64,000 bases of DNA. Source: Benincasa hispida (Eukaryota > Streptophyta > Magnoliopsida > Cucurbitales > Cucurbitaceae). Both the position numbers and the translations under genes were made by a program. Shown one piece after another: positions 23,308-35,729 of the stretch (positions are counted from its first letter, which is position 1; each line of letters opens with the position of its first letter). The notes beneath the pieces were generated by a model, which saw nothing but the letters and a program-made list of their open reading frames with translations, was not told the origin of the DNA and made no database searches. The DNA is taken from NCBI RefSeq assembly GCF_009727055.1, contig NC_052358.1, forward strand, positions 41,777,337 to 41,841,336. Direction: 5' to 3'.

Positions 23308-25073
23308 TGATGGAAAATACTAGCAAGTAACAGAAGCAAATCGGACCAATAAGCATTTTAATTCATTAATTTTTGCTATAAATAAAGCATGCTCATAAAC
23401 TAATAAGAGGGTTCATAACATACCTTTGTAGAACAACTTGAATCTCGAATTCAATTGAAAATCTTCTCCAAATCTACTTGTGAACTACCTCAAGGCCTTC
23501 CTAACTATTCTCTTGGTTCCTTAAATTGAGTTGTGGGACTCAAAATAAGCTTGAATAGAGGAAATTTGGAGAAGAAACTCACTGCTGCACCTTGGAAGAA
23601 CACCTTCTTCAACCAAAAAGTTTTTCAGCAAAAACTGATCAAGTGCATTTGTTTTGCATGCTCGATTCTCAGTCTAATCTTCTTTATTTATTGTAAGACC
23701 ATCATGCAAAATAGATTGGTGCATGAAGAACAGTTCATGCTTGAAGATTAACTCAGAGAAAAGAGTGGGAAATGAGTGAGCTACTTTTTCCAATTTTGAT
23801 ATTTTCAATTTTGTTTTATTCAAATTGGTTTTCAAAATTGAAATTTTTATTAATTTTACAAAATTTATTCATTAATTAATTTTCTAAAAAATTAATAATA
23901 ATTAATTAATTAAACAATTTAATTAATTCAATTAATTTAAGATTAATTCTACCATCATGAATCCCTATTCATGAATTTAATATTTAAATCATATTTAAAT
24001 ATTAATTGATTCTCCAATTTCGTTTAATTCCAAAATTAATCACGTAATTATATCACATATAATTACTAATTTCCTTAATTCTAATTTGAACATTTCAAAT
24101 TAACTTATCACGTTACTCTATGGCTAATCCATTTACGAGCTAGTAGGGGGACCTCGTGGACATACAAATCATGGGCTCCAACGATCTGAAATTAATTGGC
24201 TAAACTCTTTACACCGAATTAACCCCATTTGTTAACTACTGGGTCACTCCACTAAATCCCAGAGTTGCATTCCCCCCACTGTATATATATATAATACCCC
24301 CGAGATTACCTCTTGTTCCTTAAGTTCCACTGATCATTTAATGAACAATCGGTTTTTGATCCGATCAACAAACTGAGTGCCTCTCGAGGCAATTAGAGGG
24401 TAGGGCCCCTTGTTCAAGACCAGAAGTCAGTACTTAAGGGAACAACCTCTCTCCTATCCCTGGGTAGAAGTGAATTCCATCTTGAACCCTATGTCCCCAG
24501 CTATCTACCTGTTCTTAACCTTGAAATGGAGATTTATTGAGCTAACGCTGATGAGTCAACCCTCACCTATGCAAATCTAAAAATAATCCCGAATAAACAG
24601 AAGTTCATAGTTAGCTCAGGATTAAGGTCAAGTTACGCTTTGAAATAGCCAGTCTTAAATAGTAAACAACGTTATAAAGTAAGAGTGACTGATTTCGTAG
24701 TCCGATCTTGTACAAACAGGATGCTCTCACTCCTCATGTCATAACATGTACGAATTGGAATCACATCGTCTGTAGCACTTTACAACTCCTTGTAACAACT
24801 ACAGAGTAGACCGCGTCCAATAGTGTTACCAGAATAAGACACCCAACCTTATTCATATACTATAGATCATTTTTACTATTTACTCAAACCTGATCCACTT
24901 TTATATCTCCACGTAAAGTTCAAATACTCATATAATAGTCATGGATCTTTTAGTTTATTGGATTTATTTCTAAAACGAAATAAGCAATTTATATATTCAA
25001 TAACTATTTATTGAATTTTCAAAATAAGTTTTATTGTTTACAAACTACGAGTTTTAAGATATAAAACCCAATA
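23308..25073 (-). mobile_element. Solo LTR-B, 1766 bp
   Basis: On the minus strand it begins TATTGGGTTTTATATCTTAA and ends CCATCA. It aligns with 5628-7576 along its length. The flanks TGACT (23303-23307) and TGACG (25074-25078) form a 4/5 TSD. No internal region lies on either side. Confidence 0.8.
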
Positions 25074-25604
25074 TGACGGACAGAGCAAGAACTGCAAATA
25101 AAAATCAAAACAAAAAACAGAATGCAATTTACGAAGGAGAGGACAAGATTCAAGCAAAAAATAAGAATCAGAAGCAGAAAATTGAAATAAACTGTGCTTA
25201 AAAATCGAAACCTAAAATCAGTACATAAATATCGAAATCTTCACTCACTTCATAATCGTGAACAGAAGGACGAAATTGAAGCAAACAAAAAAAAAAAAAA
25301 AAAATCAGATTCAAAACTGTGGCTCGTCGAAATCAAGTTGAAGAATAGAAAATCAGCTAACCAAAAATCAAGTCGACGTTGAATTGGTCGAAATCTTGAA
25401 CTTCAAATGTTGGAGCTTGTCGAAGAATCTTGGAGCTTATCGATGTTCCAGGGCTGAGAATCGATGAAGAAAATCGGAGAAGCAGAGCACAGATTATATC
25501 AAATAAAATGCTTTTTAACAATATATGTTATTTTAAATATATTTTGCCATATTTGCAATATTTTAAATCTTAATGACATGGATGCTAATATAGGGCCAAA
25601 AGTT
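25074..25604. other. A-rich unassigned stretch
   Basis: Contains an A run at 25288-25304 and loosely repeated 'aaatcgaaa..ttgaag' words. No gene recognised on either strand. Confidence 0.3.
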
Positions 25605-25860
25605 GCTAGACAATACAATTTCCCTTTTTTCTTTTCCTTCTTTTTCCTTTTTGACTTTAACAATTGATTTTTTTTCCCCTTTTTTGTCAAAACCGTCCAT
25701 CCAAATGGTTATAACGATAGCACACGTGTGAGGAAAGTTTGGGTTATTCTTTTATCATCATCATTATTATTCTTAATGTGTTTTATTGGACTTGTGTTAT
25801 AGAAAACATAAATTATTATTAATATTATAAGCTTGTAATTATAAAAGACTATTTTTCAAC
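25605..25860. repeat. Duplicated non-coding block, copy 1
   Basis: 25630-25685 resembles 29680-29735 ('aacaattgattttttttt'). 25705-25855 resembles 30655-30800 ('agcacacgtgtgaggaaagt', 'tttatcatcatcatta', 'attattattaatattat'). Both halves are in the same order, so this is an old local duplication; the second copy is split by about 900 bases. Confidence 0.6.
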
Positions 25861-26683
25861 TCGCTGAGCTTGCAAGAAAAATGCTCCTTGGTAGGAACAA
25901 TTTCCCTGTTGGCTAAAGCCTGCATTATTCTTCCCTCAGATTTAGTATGTTTTTAAAATTTAACATTTCTACCAACAAATTTACACTTTATCCATCTCAA
26001 CCCTCGTGATTCAAACCATTGGTGAAAATAAAGCCTCTAGTAAATCAAGAACAACCAATAAACTTTTCTTAAAAAAAGAAAAAAACAAAAAACTCATTCC
26101 TTCACTTCTAATTTTCATGGTTTAACCTTGAGAACAATTTATCAATTTGGTTTAATTGTAGGATTGGTATGGCAACCCTAGAGGAAGGGGTGAATAGGAT
26201 TTATTTAAACTAATTAAAAAAATTTCACTAAGGTAGCCGAGTTAAACATATCAATTAAATTTTTCCTAGTACATAATTTAAACAATAATATCATGCAAAT
26301 AAATTTAATCCAAAATAATAAAAAAAAAACTAATAATAATACTTTAAACCACCTTATTTGATTTCAATAATAAGATTGGTAATGAATATATAGAATTAAG
26401 AGCTAACAATTAAAATAAATCAAGATGAACAATTAATTTCAAGAACAAAAATTGTAATTAATTTCAAGCAATAAAATCTAATAGCAAATTAATTTCAAAA
26501 TTAAAGTAGTATAGGGATAAGAAAATTAATACCGGGAGTTTATAGTGGTTCGGTACAACCGACCTACATCCACTTACCAAGTTGATCCTTTCCACGGTTG
26601 AAGATCAAATTGTTACAACAACTCTTTTTCCAAGATCAAGAGCAACCATTAGAAAAGTTTGAAAAATTGAAGAACACAATTAT
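25861..26683. other. Non-coding stretch, part of an older interspersed repeat
   Basis: From about 26160 ('ctagaggaaggggtgaatagg') to 26683, with 'agtggttcggtacaaccg' at 26547. These are phrases of a widespread plant repeat I cannot name precisely. It continues after the solo LTR-B at 28620. Confidence 0.35.
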
Positions 26684-28614
26684 TGTTGGGAATGTCCTAA
26701 AGTTCGCAATTCGTAAATTTCATATTAAACATTCTATTTATCAATAAAATATTATTGAGTATTTTATTCAATAAAATTGTTGATATTGCATTCTATTATG
26801 AAAATTCAATAAACAAATCTATGGCTATAGTATGAATACTTTAACTTTATGTGGTGACATAAATAGGATCAAGTTATAGTATATAGCATAAATGGTCTAT
26901 AAGTATATGGAAGGAATTGGGTATCTCATTTTAGTAACACTATTGGATGCGACCCATTTTGTATTCTGATAGAAATGATGTGATTCACAGATCATTCATG
27001 TAGAGATATGTGAGTGAGAGACATCCTATGCAATGAGTTTGCATAAGAATGGACCTCGAAATAATCACTTTTCTTTATAACGACAGTACTGTTAAACTGA
27101 CTATTTCAAACAAAAAATGACATAGGGTAACATGATCTTAATCCTAAGTTAACTATGAACTCCTGTTTATTCGGGATTATCCTTTGATCTGCATAAATAA
27201 GAGTAGTCTAACAACACTGGTCGATAAGCTTCCCATTTTAGGGATAAGACTGGATAGATAGTTGGGGATATAGCCTTGCAAGATGGAATTCACTCCTACC
27301 TATCTTAGGGTTAGCAAATAGGTTGTTCTCTTAAGTGCTGATTCCTGGACTTGTACAACGGGGCCCTGCCCTCTCTTGGTAAGAGGGACATGATTCATAA
27401 GTGGTATTATGGATGAGTTGTTCAATAGAGGGTCAGTGGGAGCTTAAGAAACAAGATGCATTTACAAGGTAAAACGATAATTTTGACCCAATTGTAAATA
27501 AAAACGACCTTCATCGACTTACCGATTATGGTTAAAATGGACAAAAATATATCTACAGTGGGGAGAGTGCAACTATCGAGCTATAGTGGTGTGCCTTGAT
27601 AGTTAACGAATAGTAATTAATTCGGTTTAAAGAGTTTAACCAATTAATTACAAATTGTTGGAGCTCATGATTTCTAGGTCCATTAGGTCCCCTCTACTAT
27701 CTCGTAAATTGGATTAATAAATTGAGTATTAATGGATGAAATTTGAAGTTAGAGTTATGAATTTGAAATGTTCAAAATCAATTTAGGGTTTCAATTAATT
27801 ATATACAATACAATTGAAACATTTAATTTTATCAAAAATTAAACAAAATTGTAGAATCAATTAATATTTAAATTATGATTCAAATATTAATTGTATGAAA
27901 TTGATTCATAAAAGTGGAATTGATGTGTTAATTTAATATTAAGATATTAAATCAATCAATTAATTAAAAGGTGTAATTAAAATTAGTTTTATTTAAAATT
28001 AATTAATTGAATTAATTTTATAAAACACCAATATTTAAATAAATCAATTTATTTAAATATAAAATTATTTTATTTAACAGTAAATTTGATTGGTTTATAA
28101 AACAATTTTTAATTGAGCAAAGTCAGTTTTTCCAAGAATTGGAAAACCCCACTATGGTGCCAAGCACCTAGCTCAATCAAATTCTATTTTGATTCTCTCT
28201 TAAATGTTGAAGTAGGAGCTGACCTACATACAGATCATTTCCATGCATGGTCTGAGCTTATAAATTAAAGCTTAAGACTGTGAAATGGGAAGGCCATGCT
28301 GTGTTTTTTAACCAGACATCTGTTGAAGTAAAAACTCTCTTCCCTCAAATTCATCCAAATGAAGCTCAATTTGAGTGCTTCCACATCACAATCCTCACTT
28401 AAAGTTAGTAGAGATCTTAATGGTGGTCTACTTGAAGATTTAAACTCAAATAGTGGATATCTTGCTGAATTTGTGGAGGTTTCTTCAAAGGTAATGTGTA
28501 ACTCAAACCCTCTTGTAAACTTGTTATGAGTAGCACGTTTAAATCTCAAATTAAGAGTAGTTAGAGTGTTTATTGATTTTGAATTCTTCTGTTGCATGTT
28601 ATCTAACTCCTTTA
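26684..28614 (+). mobile_element. Solo LTR-B, 1931 bp, TSD ATTAT
   Basis: Begins TGTTGGGAATGTCCTAAAG and is flanked by perfect ATTAT duplications (26679-26683 and 28615-28619). Co-linear with 5628-7576. It ends in CTTTA rather than the usual CA, a decayed terminus. ORFs inside are incidental. Confidence 0.8.
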
Positions 28615-29584
28615 ATTATCAAACTCTCTAAAAGAGTAGATTTACAAATTTTGAGCTCACAACAAATCAATCCTCACCATAGAATATAATTTTGTCAAGA
28701 ATAAGATGAAAAAAAAAATTGAGACCATGGAGAGAATAACAATGGTAGCTTTTAGCAAATTGGTGGAATATAAAAATATGTAATTATTGTTAGAATGTGG
28801 AGAAGATGAAGAGTTCAAAAAGAGGGGAAGGTAGGTAAAAACCACATTTTATTTGGACCATTAGATTGAAAAAGGAAAATCAATGATAGAGGATTTTATT
28901 TTTTGAATCAACTAGCCATTAGACATATATAACAATATATATATATATATCATTTCTTTAAAATAATTTCTTTTAAAAATCAACAAAAAAAATAAAAAAA
29001 AATAAAAGTCCACCATATATCCAAAACTAGTCAGACACAAACATAAAATGATATTAAATTTATTTTCTTTTTTAAACAAACCCAAAAATCAAAAGCTCAC
29101 TATATGTCATTCCTCCTATGCTTCAAGTGGCACTTGTGGAACCTTTCAATTGGTCCACTTTGATGCGAAAAATTCTGCTACATCATTAGCTCGAGTTTTT
29201 TCTATTAAGCTTCTTTCGACCATATTTTTTTTGGTTGAATTGCAGTTTGAGTGATTCAAATTGCATTATAATCATTGTTTTGAACTCTAAACAATTGACA
29301 CTTCAAAATATTCAAATTGTTAGTGAATAAGATTATGTTTGTTATCATTAAAATATTAATTAATTAATGAGTTTGATATATAAGGACAAAAAGCCAACAC
29401 CAATTTATTCAAGGAACATCTCCATTTTTTCTCCAGATCAACTTCAAGAAAAAACTTCAGTAGAAAAGCTTCCAAATGTTGCTTCTCGAGCTCTTTCTAT
29501 GTTAAAAATTTTCTTCCTCTCCATTTCTTTCTAGAGCTACTTTCAAATATAAAAAAATGAATTAACTTATTTACAAATACAACA
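28615..29584. other. AT-rich non-coding stretch
   Basis: Right half of the repeat interrupted by LTR-B, an (AT)n tract at about 28935-28952, then A/T-rich DNA. The small ORF at 29048-29254 has no recognisable product. Confidence 0.3.
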
Positions 29585-29660
29585 AAACGTCACTGTCTAT
29601 CAGTGATAAATGGTGATAGACGGTGATAGATACTGATAGACACCACCAAAATAGAATTTC
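29585..29660. repeat. 'gatagac' repeat fragment
   Basis: 'gtctatcagtgataaatggtgatagacggtgatagatactgatagac'-type text (split here as several overlapping short units), akin to 4000-4070 and 54138-54230. Probably a fragment of the foldback element seen complete at 54110-54268. Confidence 0.5.
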
Positions 29661-30800
29661 ACCAATTTTTTCCTTCTTTCCCTTTTTGCCCTTAACAATT
29701 GATTTTTTTTTCTTTTCTCCTAGGAAAAAGAAATTGGGTTTTTACAATCCAATGTTAACACAACCTCCAACTTTAGACGTGCACTAGTTTGAAAAATGAA
29801 TGGAATCAAGAAAATAGGTTGCTCAAAATGGTAAAAAATAGTAGACAATTAAGAAGAAGAAGATGATATCATATCCGAAATACACATCCAATATATGATG
29901 AAGGGAGAAAACAAAATTTCCAACCGTATTAGTAAAAATCTAGGAGTGCAACAAAAAGCCAGACCAATCCAAACCGATCCAATTGTTTGGTTTAGTTTTT
30001 TTAGTACAAAATTGAACATTTTTGTATTTGGAGAAAACCAAAAGGTAATTGTTTGGATCAATTTTTTATTAGAAAAGTCAATCAAAACCAAACTAATCCA
30101 ATGGTATATATACCCTTAAAAATAATTTTTTTTAGTATTGTAATTATTATGGTGTATGTATATTTGTTGTTTAGAAATAAAAGAACCAATTATCATGGAG
30201 CTTGTATGTTTTTTATTTATAAAAGTACCACGAAAAAAATGTCAAATTTTAATTTATGAAAAAAGAAATGGACGAAATTTAATTCTAAATTAGCAAAAAT
30301 GACCAATTCAAAAAAAAAAGTGGTAATAAAAATAGAAATTGGAAGAAAAAAGGAAAATGCCAAAAACCAAGAACTAAACCGATAATAAATCGATCTAACT
30401 AAAACCATTACAATGATCTTGTTTTTTTATTGGACATTAGTTTGGATCTCTTCTTTGTAAAATCTATTAGTTTGATTTAATTCTTTGTTGACTTTAAAAC
30501 TGACAAAATCGAGCCGACTATCATTTCTATACAAATCTAAATATTAAGAATCTGAATTAATGAAAATAGTAATATTTTGAATCGAAAAGGTAGTGAAATT
30601 AGGTCCCTTTTCATGCGAGTGCAATTATCCAAGACCTTCGATCGAAATTGGTGACAATGGCAGCACACGTGTGAGGAAAGTTTCGATTTTTTTTTTATCA
30701 TCATCATCATCATTATTTGTTGCAAAATGTGTTTTCTTCGACTTGGCTTATAGAAAAAAATTATTATTAATATTATATGCTTGTAATTTTAAAAGATTAA
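29661..30800. repeat. Duplicated non-coding block, copy 2, interrupted
   Basis: 29680-29735 and 30655-30800 match the two halves of 25605-25860. Between them (about 29740-30590) lies unrelated AT-rich DNA with 'aaccgatccaattgtttggttt' phrases, typical of a non-autonomous DNA transposon, but I could not define its ends. Confidence 0.5.
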
Positions 30801-31124
30801 CTACTTCATTTATTCCAACGCTTAGATCAGTCATGAAAATAAAATAATAAAAACTAAGATAAATCAAAATCTCACCGTCAAAATGAGAGAATGACAAATA
30901 TAAAATGATATATTAAAACCATAAGCAAAGACAATCAAAGTGGCTAAACTGAGCGATAATATACATATATATGTCACTTCCAACGGAAAGTTTAAACGTC
31001 CTATTATTTAAAGAAACAAAGTAACTAAACAACAAATATTAACTTTCTTTCACACAACAACTACATAACCAAGAACAAACGACACAATAGACATTGCAAC
31101 TTAACCACAACACATTCTTCTTGT
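30801..31124. other. 3' flank of the LecRK fragment
   Basis: AT-rich, no coding. It would correspond to the 3' UTR side of the truncated gene on the minus strand. Confidence 0.3.
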
Positions 31125-31535
31125 TTAACGACCTGTGTCAAGACTTACTGTAAAAGAGGTTTCATTTGAGCTCATCGACGTGGAAGAAGTAGGATATATA
31201 GGAACAGGCATTTTATTTGGAAGATTTGGCATCGTTGTCTCGAAGTTTAGAACTTGAATCACTTGTTTTATGGATGGTCTAAGATGAGGGTCTGGATAAG
31301 CAGTCCATAGTCCAACAAGCATCAAACACTCAACTTGTTTTTCGTCATAATCAGAATGCAATTTCTCATCTATCCCAACATGCAATTGTCCACTTCCATA
31401 AAGATCCCAAACCCACTCCACCAAACCCTTATGAGATTCTTTTTCTAAAGAGGTTCTTGACATTTTCCCCGTAGCGATCTCTAAAGCAACCACTCCAAAG
31501 CTAAACACATCAGATTCCTTACTAGTTCTTTGACT
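31125..31535 (-). pseudogene. 5'-truncated L-type lectin receptor kinase fragment
   Basis: The minus strand encodes about 135 residues matching the last 135 of the intact LecRK at 50982-52955. It starts inside the kinase activation-segment end (TSKESDVFSFGVVALEI), runs through helices with SHKGLVEWVWDLYGSG and 'LRPSIKQVIQVLNFETTMP', and ends with the same SLDxGR terminus and stop. Roughly 25-30 residues differ and one codon is deleted. Upstream of 31535 the match stops in a simple CA/A-rich sequence, so the ectodomain, TM, ATP loop, HRD and DFG are all missing. It is a dead paralogue from local or dispersed duplication. The apparent start codon is a GTG inside the kinase, not a true start. 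Confidence 0.9.
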
Positions 31536-31578
31536 TTTTCACACACACAAAAAAATAATTAGCCACACAAAAAAAGTG

Positions 31579-31718
31579 AGTTAATGACTTCGGAGCTTTC
31601 ATCACTTACACAAAAAAAATAATAAGATGATGTCATTTGCGTAACTTTCATTAATAAGAACATTACATCAGTTGAATTAATGACTTCGGAGCTTTCATAA
31701 CTCATACAAAAAAATGAA
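31579..31718. repeat. Short direct duplication 'aatgacttcggagctttcat'
   Basis: A segment of about 40 bases occurs at 31582-31620 and again at 31677-31718. It lies right at the breakpoint of the truncated LecRK. Confidence 0.7.
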
Positions 31719-31729
31719 TTAGCCAAAAT

Positions 31730-31830
31730 GAGCATAACTCAACTGGTATAGTGCTTGTACTATCGACCTCGAGATTTGAGGTTCAATTGCTCATCCCACA
31801 CTTTAATTATAATACCTTAAAAAAAAAAAA
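31730..31830 (+). mobile_element. tRNA-derived SINE-like element
   Basis: A tRNA-like head has an A box (TAACTCAACTGG, 31735-31746) and B box (GGTTCAATTGC, 31780-31790) at pol III spacing. A short AT-rich body and a 12-base A tail (31819-31830) follow. It does not fold as a functional tRNA in my reading, since the anticodon stem is not convincing. No clear TSD. A short SINE or tRNA pseudogene are both possible. Confidence 0.55.
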
Positions 31831-34042
31831 GTCTAATTCTTCTCTTGTGCCACCAAATTACAATTTGACCAAGTATTTATTCACTTTTAAATTTTCTTTA
31901 CTTTAATTAGTCTTTTTATATCATTACATACTAGATTTTTATTCGTCAAGATAAAAGACTAAAAAAAAAAAAAATGGAAGTGAACAACATTAAGAACGTA
32001 TGTATCATTCAACAATATAACTTAATAGATAATTAAGATATTAATTATAATCCTAAAAGTTGAAGATTGGAACAATTTTCTACTTCGAAATTTTTTAACT
32101 TAAAAATGAGTACGGAAATAGTTGATTTAAATAATTCAACTAGTAATAAAAATTTATAATGCACAAGAATTGTTAATTATAAAAGAAAAATTGTAGTGAA
32201 CCCAGGGGTAGGTAGGTATTACTTGGAAGCTACTCATTTGACCAAGTGTTTTCTTTTAGTTTTCAAGTAATTAACTTGTATATTTTATTATTCTTTTATC
32301 TTTATAAACTAGGTTTTTATGAATTCCTCCATTTCTAAAGAAAATGATGAGGAAGCTCGGCAAGTTTATTTTATTGCCACTCTTTTTTGGTTTATCTATA
32401 GTGACATAATTTCTATCATTCTACTCTTCTTAGCATCAAATTAATGATTGAATTATCTTCTATTCTCTTCAACGGTTGTTAAGTGTTGAGTTTTGGAATA
32501 TATTGTTTAGGTAGTCATTTGACAGTTATTAATGGTGTATTTTGTTGTCTCGCATACAATCAAATAGTATGGATTAAATCTATTAAAAAACACAAGTTTT
32601 TGCTTCAAAAACCCAATTATAAACTTAATATGAGGTGTTTCGGGTGAGATTCAAGGTCGAACATGAAGATTTTATTATAAATCAGTTGATTTAGTAATTC
32701 TATTCCTTTCGGTTTCACAAGTATAAAGTATCAATAAGTTTTATGTTGTGTTTAGTAAATGCAAGAAAATAAAGTGCAGTAAATAAAATGGTGAGGGAGA
32801 TGAGAGAAATGAGGATGAGATGAATATCACAGATCTTTTGAACACAATATTAAGTTTCAGTTTATGTTTTTAACCTTAAACTTAATCTTCACCTTTTATC
32901 TCTAAAGATACTTCTTAATTTCTTTAATGAAATTCACAGCCACTTACTCTCTCAAATAGTTAACAATTATAATTTTTTGATTCGATTTGCTAGAAGGAAT
33001 AAAAAATGAAGATTCAATATACATTAAACAAGACCAACATCCACTCAAGTTATGCTTGCTAGATTGATGCTAAACTTATTGAGAGACAAAACTTGTATAG
33101 TGGGTCTTCTGGTTGTTGACCATCAAATATAACAACATTTAAGCGAAGATATTTTGATGTCTTGTTCCACAGATGCTCCACTTTTTAATTTTAAACTATT
33201 GTCAATTTAGATGATGACGACAAAGATTTTCTCGATTTGATTCAAATCTCAATCTAAATTCAACTTTTACATGTGTTGAAGATATTTTGACTGGTTAAAA
33301 TTTGGATAAAAGGTAATAGACGAGACTTCTTGAATTCTACTTAGGTAATCTTTGACACACAATTACAATAACCAAAGATTTTTTGTTTTTTCATATATGA
33401 CCAAATGTCTGCAAGCATCCTAAACTACCAAAACCATAAAGCTCGAAGGAGAGCCCCTGCATATAAGGAAAGAATAATAATAATCTTTCTAATAATTATA
33501 TCATCAATAGTATTGAGAAAAGATCAACGATAGATTAATTGAAAAATGTATTAGAAAACTATTTTCTCAAAAAGAAGGAAACATAAAGCAGAGAAATATG
33601 CTTGAGCCATTCTATAAGGAAAGTTGAGGCTCTATTGTATGTAATATCCAAACAAGAAAAATAACATTTATAATACTAGATATTATAGCCATTGAAAATT
33701 TGACTAGAAATTATGCATCATTCTATTAATTGAGGTGTTGGTTATTGATTTGTCAAACTATAATCTCTTTGCTGAAATAATATTCCGTCTTATATTTCAT
33801 AAAGTTTAGGTATGATTCATGACATAAATTGTCATGTTAAAAAATACTATGGTTTGCCATTAATTAAAAGTATTTTTATTAATTTTAATTAAGTTTGGAC
33901 GTATACAGTTGTATTGCTTATTACCTACCTTGTTGGTAGTATGAAAATATGCAAAATTTATTATGTAGGAAGCTTGTAGAATTTGATGGTAGTTTGAGAT
34001 ATTGTCTAAGCTACAAAATATGTGATATTTTATAAGGATTTT
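31831..34042. other. Long AT-rich intergenic region
   Basis: No recognisable gene, LTR or array. Scattered A runs, for example 31961-31973. Short ORFs here have no family features. Confidence 0.35.
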
Positions 34043-34480
34043 TCGTGGGTATACAAGTGAGAACAACTATCTTCATTGGTATAAGGTCTTTTGGAGTCAA
34101 ACCCAAAAGCAAAATCTGGATGGCTTATGCCCAAAGTAGACACAATATCACTGTCATGAAGATATTTGGAGAGTTGTCTCAAATAAGTGGTATCAGAATC
34201 GTGTCCCTAGTTTACCTATATTCATATAATCCTCATGTGTCGAACAAAGATGTAGTGGAGCCTCGAAAGTAGTCATAATGTGATCCATGGTTGGACTCTA
34301 TCAGATAGACGGTATGCTCTTGTAAAAATGAGTTAACCTAGATAAGAGTTAGATGGATAGATGGCTACTTGAGAGGGGGTTCAATTGGCCGTTTGTTCGA
34401 GGAGAAGATTGTTAGGAATGTGACCAAAGTCACACATTGGTTAAATAAGGAGATGATCATGGGTACATAGGTATACATGT
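34043..34480 (+). mobile_element. TRIM-like element, truncated LTRs
   Basis: The 3' part of a 5' LTR (34043-34187, with 'ttggtataaggtcttttgga' and 'gcttatgcccaaagtagaca') is followed by a PBS TGGTATCAGAATC (34188-34200). About 210 non-coding bases come next, with 'gtgtcgaacaaagatgtagt' and 'gagcctcgaaagtag', then a purine-rich 'cgaggagaaga', then a 3' LTR start (34410, TGTTAGGAATGTGACCAAAG). This order and size fit terminal-repeat retrotransposons in miniature of the Katydid type as I remember them. There is no coding capacity; it depends on another element's proteins. Confidence 0.65.
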
Positions 34481-34790
34481 CTATAATTTTAATTGATTGA
34501 ATGTATAAAGTCTAGGATCTTGAAAAGAGAAAATGAAGACAAATGATTTATGGTTATTTTGTGGTTTAACTGCTTATGAAGAAACATTATGAATTAAAAC
34601 ATGGATTTAGTAGAATTTCTTAAAGGAAATAAACTAGAAGGAAGATATATGCAAATAATGGTGTGAGAACTTCAACAATACATTAGTAAATATCCTTTGA
34701 TACATGTGTTTACTCGAGTTGTTTGAGTTGCTTGTGTGAATATTTGTTAATATCCTTTTGATACATGCGTTTACTCAAAATTGTTTAAGT
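34481..34790. other. Spacer between TRIM-like element and copia relic
   Basis: Two near-copies of a segment reading 'atatcctttgatacatgtgt' and 'ttactcgagttgtttgagtt' lie at 34690-34735 and 34748-34795. Otherwise nothing. Confidence 0.4.
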
Positions 34791-35705
34791 TGATTGTATG
34801 ATTATATTTTGTACATTGACAATATGTTTATCTTCGGAACAAACATAGATGTAACCAATAATACCAAGTGGTTATTATCGTCAGATTTTGAAATGAAAGA
34901 TTTGGGAGAAATTGACGTAATACTTGGTGTTAAGATTAGAAAAACTGAGAATGGATTTTCTTTGTGTCAATCATACTAAATTGGAAATTGTTAAAGAGAT
35001 TGATAGTAATTATGTTCACGCTCCTGTAAGAACACATTATGATATTAGTATGAGTCTTAAGAAAAATAAGGAAGGTAGTGTTTCTCAATCTGCATATGAA
35101 AGGATTATAGGAAGCATTATTGTTTTAATGAACTATACTGGATCTGTTATTGCTTATGTTGTGAGAAGATCGAGTAGATATTCACATAATTCTGATAAAG
35201 ATCATTGGATTGTTTTTCATGGTTTATTAAGGTATCTTAAGGGTTATTATTTGTATTTCGATAATTTTATGGCATATTAGAAGGTTAGAGTACGTAAACT
35301 GGGTAACATAGAATAATGAAATAAGCTTTGCTAGTGAATATGTGTTCTTATTGCGTAAAGGAGCTATTTTATGAAAGCTAGCAAAATAGACTTGTACAAC
35401 AAGATCTACCATGAAGTATGAATTTATTGCTATAGAATTAGCAGTGCATATGTATGGGAGGCTTAGAAGTCTACTAGAAGATGTACTATTGTGGGGGCAT
35501 CAGTACCAGTCTCTTTGTACGATGATTCACAGGCTATCTTAGGAATTGACAATAATAATGTGTATAATGGCAAAACCCATCATACATGGAGTTGTGAAAC
35601 AGTTGTTAAAAGGAGAAATTATCTCCATGGAGGAACTTGGCGAATTTTCTAACCAAATGCCTAACAAAGAGAATAATTTAAAAGTCCTCAGTGTGCATGG
35701 GACTC
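34791..35705 (+). pseudogene. copia pol: RT end and RNase H relic
   Basis: In shifting plus frames the product reads the RT catalytic box as YILYIDNMFIFG (usual YVDD, so the second Asp is Asn). 'LLSSDFEMKDLGEIDVILGV', an 'IIGSIIVLMNY' block and 'HWIVFHGLLRYLKG' follow, then RNase H pieces ('VSLYDDSQAILGI', 'FLTKCLTKRI') and a closing 'GLKTH' near 35710. It is a different copia lineage from the Sirevirus-like element that follows at 35965. Multiple stops and frameshifts; no LTR found for it. Confidence 0.75.
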
Positions 35706-35729
35706 AAAACCCATAAATATTTCACGTCC

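Noticed and set aside
28265..28597. 110-codon minus-strand ORF
   Set aside because: Lies wholly inside a solo LTR-B; non-coding in the other copies.
29940..30420. Complete hAT-type MITE with 'aaccgatccaattgtttggt' phrases
   Set aside because: The phrases suggest one but I found no matching terminal inverted repeats or TSD, so the limits are unsupported.
31730..31802. Functional tRNA gene
   Set aside because: A and B boxes are present but the cloverleaf, especially the anticodon stem, is not convincing, and a poly(A) tail follows.
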